The notes under the pieces are model-generated. The model saw only the letters and a list, made by a program, of their open reading frames with translations, did not search any database and had not been told where the DNA came from. DNA of 64,000 bases, taken from the NCBI GenBank assembly GCA_001949185.1, contig BDGG01000004.1:738278-802277 (forward strand), read 5' to 3'. Origin of the DNA: Ramazzottius varieornatus. Taxonomy: Eukaryota; Tardigrada; Eutardigrada; Parachela; Ramazzottiidae. Numbering within the stretch: position 1 is the stretch's first letter; every line of letters starts with the position of its first letter. Shown here piece by piece: positions 24,824 through 36,500 of the stretch. A program made the position numbers and the translations under genes.

Positions 24824-27789
24824 CAGGTGAGCGGGTGAATTCTGGGAGATTCGGCGTTCCACACGGCTGACGACTACTTTCCCCGTAAACAGCCGTCATT
24901 CACTCGAAGCTTTCGGAGTATAAAGTTTGAGGACCACAGAACCTGCTTCCAATTTCTAACCAAAAAGAAATTAGAAACTCAAAATTTTAGAATAATCGGA
25001 AATTACTTCAAAGAAATCCACTTACACCTTTCAGTGGAATACAACTGCCCATATGAACCGGCGCGTCTTCCTTTGCCGCAGAGTGCGCCACTAAAGTTAG
25101 CCTGCACACAGAAAGATGTTTTACGAAAGATGCAGTACATTCATCGGGAGCAGCTTCTGGTTCTTCTGAATCACCCTTCTGTATGGCGCCGTTGGGGTAC
25201 TGAATGGGACGTAGACACGTAGGCAAAAGAATAGAACCGGATCGTTTTTCCGAGTGGTGCACTTTTTCCGGCTTATAACAATGTCAGTATGCCCCAGTTG
25301 GGCTACCGAACTGGTTCAGTAGGTTTAACAGCCACCCGCGTCCCATGTCATAATATACATTGCACATCAAAGATCATCGGGTGATAAATTTCCTTCTGAT
25401 TCTCGGTTTTCTGTCTTTCTGGCATCAAAAAGCTTTTGTCGAAGCCACCCGAACGAAAAGCATTTGTCTGCAGCCGGGAGGATGAAGAGTGCCGCCGCAG
25501 TGAAATTCGAGTGTGGGTTCCCAGCTTAGTGGGCTGCTGGACAGGTGGCACCATGATCGAGAGAAGCGCCAGAACCATCGCATTGCCCGGAAGTCGGCTC
25601 CCACTTGAGGTCTTCGCTGGTGGTATTGATCGAAGATTATTGCTGCACGCGTCGTCAATCTATGAACGATATACCCTGGCGGCTGTTTAAGTTCGCGGTG
25701 CGTTACCAACGCGTTGGCGATATTTGCAGGGAGAAAGATTGGCAAAGTGGCAGGAGTTTGACAACAGGCAGCAGCCGGGATCGATTTTTGAGTTTTCACG
25801 GAAATGTCCATCATATACACCGCATGGCTCGTCCTTCCCCTACTCCCAGCTGATTCCACAATGGGGCCACCGACAAAGCTCCCTTCTACTATTACAGACA
25901 GGACTCTAGTAAAGTAGTAACAAGTTGCCTGATGTTATTCATCCTGTCAGTAGTTCTGGATTAATCTGAAATTCAGAGTACGCGTTTACCACACGTTTGA
26001 GTGATTCCCAATTGTCATTCTAAATTACCTCCTTGTAGCCTCTCGATAAGAGATGATTATTGTTATTTATTGATCCTCTTTACGTTTTCAGACTGGTGAG
26101 AACAGTCTAATGACGGTACGGCTGCCATTTGAACGGAGTTCATCGTTCATGAATCAACCACGCTTATTGCGTTTTTCTGCGAGGAAGGGACAACTCAATC
26201 TCAGGACAAGCTGCTGCTGACTGTTTTTTTTTCAGAATACAATCTCCAGCAAAGTATCCGTCACCACTCGAGCTTTGGAATCAACTAATCCGGACAAGTT
26301 CGTCTTACAAGTCCTGGCTGCTGTGCAGAACGGCAGTACAGATGGATAACGTTCCGACAAGGAAATAAGGTAATTGAGAAACAAAATGGCTTGAGGTTCA
26401 GTTTAGCGATTATAACATTGTAAACTGGTGCACGAGTTGCAGCGGTACCGTGTCTCCTACCGAAGGGAAGACTTGCAAGTTGGGTTCTGAATATAGCTAT
26501 AGCTAGAACCAAGCTACTACAGTGTACTATAGAGGGGAGTCGAATGGAGTGTTGCGGGAACGTGACGTCATCTGCAAATACGTCACAGTAGTTATAAATG
26601 TCAAGAATGCACTTTTTCAAACAGCGGCGCGGGAAATGAGAGGCGGCTATGATAACATATGGATGTTCCGTGGTGCTAGAGCTCCCTGCGTTCTTACTTG
26701 TCTGTGCAAATGGGAGCTGTATGGTACGACGAAACACGCTGGCTGGAAAAGGAAGATAAACGAATGATCTCAGGTCTGGCCAAGAAATCAGCATGCGACG
26801 ATCTTCTATCTCTTTCTATGGAAGGATAATGAGGCGAACCGCGTTGTTTTCCCTATTTGTGCCGGCCGTAATTGACCGTGATCTGACACATGCTGACATC
26901 GACAACCGGCCATGTCGTCTCCCTTTTTTCGCTAAGAGGGATACTTGTACGGAAGTCACGTCAACGTACAATTAGAGAGTACTCGAATGTCGATATTGTT
27001 TTTTTATTCAGACACTTTGTGTCTGATAAGCCATCGGGGGAGATGAATCGGCGTTTTGCATGAGAATGGCTAGTTTGCGCGCACGTCTATCGATGCACGT
27101 CTCGACGTCACGTAAATAAAGTTACTTGAAGGATGATAATTGTCAGCGACAGGATATGATGCCTGTTTTCCTTGGTGGCTCTCCCAGATGATTCGCTTAA
27201 CTAGCGGCCGAATCACCACAAAGTGGCTCCTTTTTGCGAATTCCTGGCTCCGATTACTCGCGGCCATATCCGCTCGTCCTGTTCTTCCCGAGCGCGATTG
27301 TACAGGGGTCCTCAGTGCATGCAGCTGGCAATCTGATGAAAGTCATCACGGGCGGCTCGATAACTCGCCTTTGTTCAATCATGAAGTATTCGCCCCAACT
27401 CTTCCCATATACAGTACGACCATCCCCCAACCAGCATCCTGTAGTTGAACTATCTTTCCCATCCTCTGATGCGAGAGCTTGTCAAACGCATTTAGAAGTG
27501 TAAACCTTTGTATCCACCTCTCATGATTCTCATCGTCTAACATGTTAACCACACACTGTGTTTGCTCACAGTCAGTCGCTCCAAACTTTCTCTGTCCTTT
27601 CAAGCTTTCCACGTCCTCCGCAGCATTGGCGGCGAACCTTATCGCGGAAGGCTAGGTCAAACCTCGCTCCACGGTTTTCGATTGCAAAAATGGGAAAATC
27701 GTTCTGTTTGACTGGTGCAGTTTGCAAAGTTGGCTGTCAATAGTGACCCCAATTTCATCACTTCGCTGATATCCATTACCTAACCCGAT
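24824..27789. other. Intergenic, about 3 kb, no gene recognised
   Basis: CDK10 promoter on the left and the promoter of the uncharacterised plus-strand gene on the right are expected here. Open frames of 140-170 codons on the minus strand (25425-25859, 26285-26794) have no recognisable domain, no convincing splice partners and low-complexity composition. Nothing else identified. Confidence 0.4.
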
Positions 27790-30569
27790 ATGTATCCCAT
27801 TACAGCCTCCACGTCGTCCCCATCTTCGATCAATCTGCCAAAGAAGCCCGAAGTGGGTGCCTTACCGTTCAATCGGAAATCGAATCGCGGTTCGAAGAAG
27901 AGTCTACATCGCCCGAGAATGGATCAGGGCGATGGCGGCGGAAGCTCACCTGCCACTCGGCACACCCTCACCGTAACCCCTACCGGTTCTGGCTCGTCCT
28001 CGCCCTTAGGAGGTCGCGACATCTCTTCACGCAAAAGTAGCACTTCCGGAGAAGATCTTCACAGTCAACTTCACGACTTTGCAGTCAGCAGCCTAACTTA
28101 CCGGGACTTCTTTCCTAAAATGAGGGAAGAGGGTGGTACCTTCAGTAGCCCGACCTACGAGGAGTTTGGGACACTGGTCGAACGAGCTAATGAATGGCTG
28201 GTGAACCATAGAGAGTTCGACATACTGAACGTGGAGTGTGTGGAGATTTTGGCGGTACATAACAGCAAGACGGTGGACCCCAACAAGGCATCCTATTACG
28301 AAACGTCGAAGGACTACACGGAGTTCGTGCGAGGTTTCCGAATGTGGCTGATACCGAGCAGTGCTTCGGAGCAGACGCGGTCAAGAGGACAACGAGGTGG
28401 CTACATACAGTACTTCGACGTGGTACCCGAATGTACACATGCCGGCATTGTGACGATTGAATACACGAAATTGAGTGGGCTCGTCGAAGCCCTCAACGAC
28501 AAATTACGCCACAGTCCGATCAATGGAGATATCCTTACTGTACAGACGCTCACCCTGCGATTTCATTCCAACGGTAAGAGCATATGTTTTAATTCTTTGG
28601 TCTGCTGGGCGAAATATAGGAAGATGGTACCCTCGAGTGCTCACCTGAGTCGAAACCTCACCGAAAGCCCTTCCACAACACTTTCAAGTTCACCGACTTG
28701 GCTAATCATCAGGTCGAAATTCAGTTATTTTTCTTATGCACCATCGACGGAAGAAGAAGAAATTTTGCGGTTCGTCCCCACGGTCCCATAGCTACTTATT
28801 GCGAAGGGAGTCTTCTTCGGATTACTGCATGTGGACTGATGTTTTCGAGCTGCCCAATAATCAATGTCAATATTAGATGAGGACATTAGGCGGCACCGAT
28901 GTGAGCGATTGGGAGTGTTTGTTGGGCGAAGCCTATTTAACCAAATTTCTTTTGCTTCACAGAAGCCGTTGATTCCAACCGCACATGTTTTTCATTGCAC
29001 GGGCACAAGCAAAAAATTCGCCTGTACTTCCTCCGCGTTTTCTACATCGATTTCGGTGATACCAGCAGTCGCAGCAAGCTGGAATGTCTCGAAGAAATTG
29101 GCTTGGCTGACTTTGTCCCGCAGATCCTTCGTCACAACACCAACGCACGCCAAATGATCGAGCCTTTGTCCTCGACCGTCACGCGTGCTGGTGACTGGTT
29201 CATCCGCTACCAGGAAGACGGTCATCCGGGTCTGCGCATCGTCGCTCTGCAAACCGTGGTCCTTCACGTCAAAGACGCCAAGAACATTGACACGCAACTA
29301 ACGTTTTACATGGCCGGGGGAGATGGGGAGCGTTATCAATATGAGCTGCGTTTTGTCCGCTTGATTTACGCAAGACAAACGCGCCTCGATCAGGAACGAC
29401 TGCCGGCGTTCCCTCGAGTCTTCATGAAGCTCTTCTGCCCCAGCCAGTCCTTGGGGAATCCCAGCGGCGGTCCACTATCGGACCCTCCTTCCCATTCGCA
29501 GGCCAAACGCCATGTCAAATTCGGGAATGTGCCTGACATGGTGGGAAGGATCCAAGAGTGGATTAGCGAGGAGCGACCGCCCATCATCGGCATTGAGACT
29601 CACGGTTACAGCACATATTTTGGTGATGAGATTATCATCACAGCTGAATCGCCCTATCTTTTCGATCAGGTACTCCTTTTCTGACTTTACCGCCAACCCT
29701 TAGCGCCAGTTACAGGTCTCAGTCGGTCCAACCCAATTCATAACGGTACCTAATTTTGCCACATGAAAAACGAAGTGAACAAACGAACCCGGAAGTATAA
29801 TTAGGTAGTATGCGCGATACATTCACTGTTCATAATATCACTGCGGTCGTTTATGTAACCGAAAGAGGTAATCGGTAATTCAGTTACGAAAAATAAAAAA
29901 GAAGTAAATACGGAAGTTGCACTTTCAGCGGGAATTCGATAGACGAACGTTTAAACGAAACGACTGCATTCAGAAATGTCTATAACATGCTCGAACCACT
30001 TTTAAATCTGATCGTTTCGTTTAGACGTTCGTTCATCGAATTCCTCTGCTGAAAGTCCAACTCCCCTAATGTAAACAAACGCGGTATAATTCGAAGTTAA
30101 TTTCCGTAATAAGAAAACGACGCACATTTTCCGTTTTGTTCAGGGTCACGAGGACAAGTTCTGGATACAGTCGATAAGAGTGTACTACGAAGGGGAGTAC
30201 GTTGAGTCCTCGCACGAGTTGCCTTCACCGGGATCCCGCAAAGAGCGTCGAGGGAGCTCCCTGCACAGAAAACAGTCTGTGGAGCGGAAAGCTGCGGGCG
30301 TAAAAGGCCAGGGTCAAGCGAGCTGGCCACCACTGGCTCCCGGTTCCATTCTAGCTATGGATGCCACGAAGACCAGTCCGACGAAAGAGCAACTAGCAAT
30401 TGGTGTGAAATTGGGCCTACCGGTGGACAGCTCCGGAAGAAACCAACGACGAGCTAGCGTTCATGATCTCCCGCGAGACAACGACTTACCTGAAGATGAA
30501 ACGTACGCTGGTTTCATGAAAGCTGAGAGAGCTAAACAGGCGCATGACAAAGACTGTGTAATTTGCTGA
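27790..30569 (+). CDS. Uncharacterised conserved-looking protein with C-terminal CaaX-like box
   Basis: Three exons close in phase: 27790-28573, 28963-29669 and 30144-30569; about 638 residues. I do not recognise the family. The first about 90 residues are Ser/Pro/Lys/Arg-rich and probably disordered. From about residue 95 there is a compact, evenly hydrophobic region (ANEWLVNHREFDILNVECVE, YIQYFDVVPECTHAGIVTIE, IRLYFLRVFYIDFGD, GDWFIRYQEDGHPGLRIVAL, QLTFYMAGGDGERYQYELRF) that looks like one or two beta-rich folds with repeated R.Y/F.R.FY strands. The segment FWIQSIRVYYEGEY follows across the last splice. The tail is charged and ends KDCVIC, a C-x-x-C terminus that could be isoprenylated. No signal peptide or membrane helix, so probably cytosolic or lipid-anchored to a membrane. 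A 143-bp inverted repeat lies in the second intron. Confidence 0.75.
29920..30062. repeat. Inverted repeat (MITE-like) in intron
   Basis: Left arm ACTTTCAGCGGGAATTCGAT...AACGAAACGA and right arm TCGTTTCGTTTAGACGTTCG...GCTGAAAGT are near-perfect reverse complements over about 45 bp, separated by about 45 bp. It lies in the second intron of the 27790-30569 gene. No coding capacity. Confidence 0.7.
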
Positions 30570-30898
30570 GGTCTACTCGGTTTACTCTGCTTCATTAACC
30601 ACAGCAACTTCCGGTTTTGAATTTCTAGGTTACTTCGAAGTGTAAAACGGTTAAGCTATGGGTATAAATTTTGTTGGAAAACAGTGAAACAGGAGCTGGT
30701 GGCCACGTCGGACCGGTCGAGATAAAACGTCAGGAAATCGGAGGAAGATGAGGTGCAGTAAAGCCAACGACAGAACACAATGGTGCCGAGCGAGCTGGAG
30801 TTCTTCAAATTTCAAAGAGTACTCAAGACAGTATTTTCATGTAGTGACAAGACGAGAAATTTGGAAAGGAGAATGCGAGTAGTACAAAGTGTTCGAGA
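30570..30898. other. Convergent intergenic gap
   Basis: Separates the stop of the uncharacterised plus-strand gene from the 3' end of the F-box-like gene. The 3' UTRs of both are expected. No distinct signal found. Confidence 0.35.
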
Positions 30899-32218
30899 TC
30901 ATGTGTGGAAAAAGTGGAAGGCATCAGAGAATTCACATGATGGGGACTGGAAACCCGGAATCGGTTTTACTTTGTTCATGGTCACGAGGAGTCTTCCGAA
31001 GAACGCCAGGTTAACCGTCTGTAGTTTCTGCCCATTGCACGGTGCTTTCGTGGTCAGATGCAAGGTTTGGTAGCTGTCAGGAATAAGGCTCCCGTAGTTG
31101 CAACAGCTAGTATCGAGAAGTTTCTCATATGAAAAAACTGTCAAACTGAATACTGCAAAACAATTTGAATAACGTGTCTCATGCCACTGTTCCTCGGTCC
31201 GTTTAAGCGATTCCAGGGCGGTTCCTCCCAGACCATCCACAGTGTCCAAAAGCCACTGCAATTGTTCGTCAGGGTAAGGCCAGATGAGCTTCTTGACATT
31301 CAGTGTAGCTTTCATCCACTTGTAGGTCGCTTTTTCGGCGTCCCTATCCTTGGGATTGAGCAGACTGGGATTCATCTCCAGATGAGACACTGGCACTTGC
31401 ACTGACCACTTGATGCCATAGTAATTTGGTTCATAAAGGCGCATACCAAACACAGCATGCTCCCTGGGATCTAACTCCAATTTGACCATTTAGGGGAAGA
31501 CAACTTTCAAGAAGCCATCCGATGGGGAAAGCCTGGGATAGTAAGACTCGAATCAACCGTACAATTGACAAGTTGCACAGGTGGCAGTGTCAGGTACCAG
31601 CCACCTGTACACTCAAGGACGTCCATACAGAACGTGACCTTCTTCAGTGATTTGGAAATGAAAAAAGGCTCTCCTCCGTACTTTCCATAACACTGCCAAT
31701 GTTCTCTACTGATGGCTTTGAAGCATCGAAGGAACTTCCCGACGAACACGAAATGGACGATTCTTTGTGGTGCTACCAGAAACAGTTTTCTGCACCAGTC
31801 TGGTCTGCTACGAAGCAAGATTCGTATGGCCTCCTTTGCAGCAACAGGTTGCTGAAGAACAGCCATGCCTTTGTTTCGAGTTGGACATCGCATCAGAAGT
31901 GACTTCCACAGGGGAGAAGTGGATCGCGTTGAGGTTTCTCAGATCTGAGAAGAAAATGGTCATATGGTCGTACCTACACAGTCTGGAGGCATCTCGAAGG
32001 TCCGAAAAGCCAAACAGCTCTTCCAGAATCAGCAATGGAACCAGCTTGTACACTTCGTTCAAGTTGTACTCACTCTGGAAGTTTTCGTCGGTGTGGTCAA
32101 AGTCGATCTCGGCGGTCACCTCGCTAACTTTCCGGCTCTTCCCCGTCGTCGCGGATATCTCCTGCCTTCCGGCTTCCTGGAGCGACGAAAGGTCCTCGGA
32201 TTCTGAAATATCTGTCAT
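30899..32218 (-). CDS. F-box-like protein, exon structure unresolved or gene disrupted
   Basis: A plausible start at 32218 (MTDISESEDLSSLQEAGRQ) leads into VYKLVPLLILEELFGFSDL, then RDASRLC, which looks like the first half of an F-box (SCF ubiquitin ligase adaptor, binds SKP1). A shifted frame just downstream (about 31920-31560) continues with PLWKSLLMRCP, the expected second half, and then a coding-like region (WCRKLFLVAPQRIVHFVF, REHWQCYGKYGGEPFF). A third frame (31489-31200) gives LDPREHAVFGMRLYEPNYYG and KWMKATLNVKKLIWPYPDEQ. I could not find GT-AG introns that join these three blocks in phase: the best first donor (T|GTAGGT) and acceptor create a stop. Either there are introns I missed or the gene carries frameshifts. 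Product assignment is tentative. Confidence 0.4.
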
Positions 32219-33356
32219 TCCTTTGGGAATATCCTTCAGCTACTGTAAGATAGAAACCACCTATGAAGCGTTACGTGAAACTTATCCCGAATCATGAAAG
32301 AATTCTTGAAAGCTACAGTCCGGAAATGTTTTGCGTAATGCGGACAGTGAATAGCCATCAGCCATCGTATGACATTATGACTAAGTCTTAACACCATTAC
32401 ATTAACGTTGCTCGAATTCAACACTGGTACACTCAAAACCGGTCACTGTACGTCATCTAACACTTTGCATCCGTGGCTTGATTGATGTGAGAGTCGTTTG
32501 TTTTCTAAATGCAGATAGGGCCGAAAGGCAGAACTCTATTGCGCTGTTTCTTTACGTCGTGGAGCGGAAATCGATCGACCAGTGGCCTTCTCCTATCTCA
32601 GTGTTGTTTTCTAAGCTTTCTTCTGCGTCTCCTCGCAAGCCTCAAGGATCTATCGTCCCTCAAGTCAGTCTGATTTCGAGATCTACTCCGTGGGACGGGA
32701 GCTTCAAGCAAGCAGTAGGAGCAGATCGGTTAGTGCTGACTCGTGTGTGTTGATTTATTATCACGTTTGTAATCAGCTAATGGTCTTTCTATAAAAAGGA
32801 TTCGGAATTCTCTCACGCTGCGGATCTGTCATACGAAGGAACGTCAGCTGGGGCAAAGAAGTCATCCTTACTCTCCGGCGTGAAAGATCCTTCCGCTCAA
32901 CTCGTAGACCAAGTATGTAACTGTATATACTTGTCGAAGTAAACCATGGCTATTTTCATACGATGTATTGAACGTCTGCATTGAAGAGATTCACTGGACT
33001 TCCGCTGCTGTTGAACCAAGGCACGAAGAAAAGAGGACAGGAGCTGGTCGATGTATGCCTGAATGGATAGCAGTCCTTCCACCGCCGTCTTCTTGCCAGG
33101 ATGCCGCTGACTTAATCTCATCTCCATCGCACCGTACGTCGTCCTTGTAAAGCGTCAAAACCATCACTAACCGTTAACTCTCTGATAAATTTTAACACAC
33201 ACCTGCTGTCTCATACTTATATCTTCGTAGTTGCGTTTGCTGATAAGGAGCTTACAGGAATACATTAATTGGCCATTCAAAGGTAAACATTTCAGATAAA
33301 AGCCATAAACGCGTAATCGACCATCATCTTTGTAAGTTGGTGCGTTATTCTGTGCA
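32219..33356. other. Intergenic between F-box-like gene and alpha-actinin
   Basis: Divergent promoters are expected here. A 90-codon plus-strand frame at 32478-32753 could be an upstream exon of alpha-actinin but has no recognisable content. Otherwise nothing clear. Confidence 0.35.
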
Positions 33357-33421
33357 TTCGTAAATAATACCCCGGGCGTTGTGGATTATCGCTTGACGCC
33401 CAGGAGATTATTTACGAATTG
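33357..33421. repeat. 65-nt near-perfect hairpin upstream of alpha-actinin
   Basis: ATTCGTAAATAATACCCCGG on the left pairs with GGAGATTATTTACGAAT on the right, with GGGCGTTG pairing to GACGCCC around a short loop. It lies about 180 bp before the alpha-actinin start codon. It could be a small MITE or a structured transcript element. Confidence 0.5.
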
Positions 33422-33596
33422 CGAAGTTAACTGCGCCAGTCCACCGAGATTAGTCAGGAAGAGGTGGGTTTTCACCGTTTATGAGATGGGTGCAGGTTGG
33501 TGTGTCTTCTTGACAAGTCCGGGCAAACTATAGATATTGTTGACAAAGCATAATTTATGCGGTTTAATGGAATTGTGTTGAGAGATAGAGAAAACA

Positions 33597-36500
33597 ATGT
33601 ATACACAGTATTCGTTGCAGAGCTCGGAGGAGTATCGTCGGCACGTGCAGCTACGGGCCGCAGCCGTAGAAAAGATGGCCATGATGCAGCAACAGCCTTA
33701 CAACCCTCAACAACAACAGCAAATGATGTACCAGGGAAACGGGAACGGAATGATGGGCCCTGATGGATACATGGAGCAGGAGGAAGAATGGGAGCGGGAA
33801 GGATTACTCGATCCCGCCTGGGAGAAGCAACAACGCAAGGTAGCGTGAAACTTTCTTCCTCCCACACCTCCTCTTGAGTTACTTTTACTCCGTTTTGCTG
33901 CAGTTCTTTCGTACTAAATTCGAAAAGAATGACAGTCTGACACCTCAGGCGATCTTTCACTGAGGAATCAAAGTGGCGCAGCGACTGTGACGTTTTTGCA
34001 TGAGTTATGCGCTACTTTGGCTTCAGCGAGTTTAGCAGACTGGGAATTTTACTTTCGGGCAGAAGTGTTATGTAAGGTAATATGTGCAGAAATTGTGACA
34101 GGTGTCGTTAACCTGTCTGCAGTTTGTTCGAGCCTTGAAATCCACAACAGAAATATTCAGAAAATTTAGTTTCCTATGGTGAAGACTGCCGAGCTCGTGC
34201 AAGAAATAGTCCCAAGCGGAGGCGGAAACGAACGAGGAAGGACTGTACGAGAGTGGATCCGCTGAAGTCAGCAGAACCTTCTCTGCTGTTCGCGTTGAGT
34301 GACATAATGGGGGTCCGCGACTCACTTTGGAGCTTCTGTTCTGACTTCTGAGAAAGAGATGTACGCATAATCCGCGCTGTGTATGGTGCCCAAAAATGGA
34401 GCGCCCATGACTAAGATTATTATTGCCCGTTAACTTGGCATGCACCGTGACTTCTGTGCAGATTACACTGTGTCGAGAAGTCATTCCCAGCAGCCTAGTT
34501 GCCTCCGCTCTGTCTGGAAAAGGACAGACTCTGCGTGGGTCGCTGGGAAGTGATTCAAGCGAAGACGCTTATGTGGGCACTAACTCTAACGTGATAAGTT
34601 ACTCATGTGGGTCGCTATCTCGAAAAACGAAAGCTAAATTTGAAGCAAGAGTTTTGTGAACTGTTCAAAAGGAAAACAGAAAACCGAAGCCGTTTTTATA
34701 CACGTATGAAAGATATCGTGGTGAAGAGTCAAAGTTTGTCGAAATCGCCTTGCAGAATTCACTGTCATGTACCCACCGGGATCAAACCGGAAGTTACATA
34801 CAGTAAAGGTCCACCATTTTGCATTGTGATGTCTTTTCGTAGACTTTTACAGCTTGGTGTAACTCACATTTGCGGAAGGCCGGAACTCAGATCGACAATA
34901 TCGAAGAGGACTTTCGCAATGGCCTCAAGCTCATGTTGCTCCTTGAGGTGCTGTCTGGGGAGCAGCTGCCCAAGCCAGATCGTGGCAAGATGCGATTCCA
35001 CAAGATTGCCAACGTCAACAAAGCTCTGGACTTCATCGCCAGCAAGGGCGTGCGTCTTGTGTCCATCGGCGCCGAAGGTAATGGATAACTCCGAACTGCG
35101 TCTCAGTGTGTCAAGAACTCGGAGACCAAACTTGAGATTTCTTCTTTGCAGAAATCGTCGACGGTAACGTGAAGATGACACTCGGTATGATTTGGACCAT
35201 CATTCTTCGGTTCGCCATCGAAGGCATCTCAGTCGACGGTAACATCGTAGCACTTCTTTCGGTCCTCTTGTTCAGGGTGTGATATTTCACCCGGTCTTTT
35301 TGTAGAGATGACCGCCAAAGATGGTTTACTGCTATGGTGTCAGCGCAAGACCGCGCCCTACAAGAACGTCAACGTCCAGAATTTCCATATAAGGTTTGTG
35401 CCTTGTTACCTCTACTTGGTTGTATGAAGGTCTCACTAAGAGGTTCTGTTTTCCAGTTGGAAGGACGGTCTGGCTTTCTGTGCTTTGATCCATCGTCATC
35501 GTCCAGACCTACTGGATTACAGCAAACTCTCCAAAGCTAACCCTCTCCAAAATCTCAACTTGGCGTTCGATATTGCCGAGAAGTATCTGGATATCCCTCG
35601 CATGTTGGACGCTGAAGGTATTTCGCGTTTGCTTGTTATGGGTAGTTTCTCGTCAAGGCAGATTTAGCGTATCCGTCGACCGGCGTACATTTTTTGATCT
35701 TGGTGATGGGCTATCTTTGTTCTTGGCTCGTCTCGACTGTTTTCTTCTCTTTCTTGATGTTTATTCTTGACACATAGACATGGTGGATATGCCAAAGCCA
35801 GATGAGCGCGCAGTGATGACTTATGTCTCCTGCTTCTATCACGCCTTCGCGAACCAGAACCAGGTATACTTCCGGCACAGTATTTTCCTACCGCAATACA
35901 GACTCTTAAAGCTCATTTTTCTCGATCTCCTGTTTCATGGTTGTTCGCTCCCCATTTTGCATGCCTTATGGGCTGGTTGTTATGTGATCGAGATCACTGG
36001 AAACGGTTCAAGTGCATCTGGGGTTCTTCGACGCGTTCAGTGTGGCCTGTTTTGCATGTTGTCTGTTTCTGCTCGCTGCATGAATGTACCAAACCGTAAT
36101 TTGGTATAGTGTGTTTCAGACAGTGTGGTGATGTTTTTCGGGTACTGTACTGCGCGCGTTCGTCATGCGTGATACTGCAGGTGGCCTTGATTATCGCGTT
36201 GCTCCCACTCTTCTTAACGATAGATAAACGATACCCATGTAATAACCAACGTAATGCACGGTTCCTGTTTGTGTGTTTGTAGAGATCGTCAACAGCGAAC
36301 GACCCGACGAGCGCTCTATAATAACCTACGTCTCCAGCTACTATCATTACTTTACCCATGCTCAACAGGTAAAAGTAAAGTATGAATCTTTGTTTCCATG
36401 TCCGCTATAATCGCATCTGCCCAAGTCGACGTACCATCTTCGGCTGGTTCCGTACCGCTACTAACGTTGTATGACTTGACCGAGCCTTTGGTCGGACTAT

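Noticed and set aside
25425-25859. 144-codon minus-strand open frame
   Set aside because: No recognisable motif and scattered Cys/Trp/Arg composition typical of non-coding frames.
26285-26794. 169-codon minus-strand open frame between CDK10 and the CaaX-like gene
   Set aside because: No domain, no signal peptide, no splice partners and no codon-level regularity; likely chance.
33472-33960. 162-codon minus-strand frame over the alpha-actinin first exon
   Set aside because: Antisense to a real exon; no motif.
34607-35167. 186-codon plus-strand frame over alpha-actinin CH1
   Set aside because: Out of frame with the unmistakable CH1 exon at 34843-35077.
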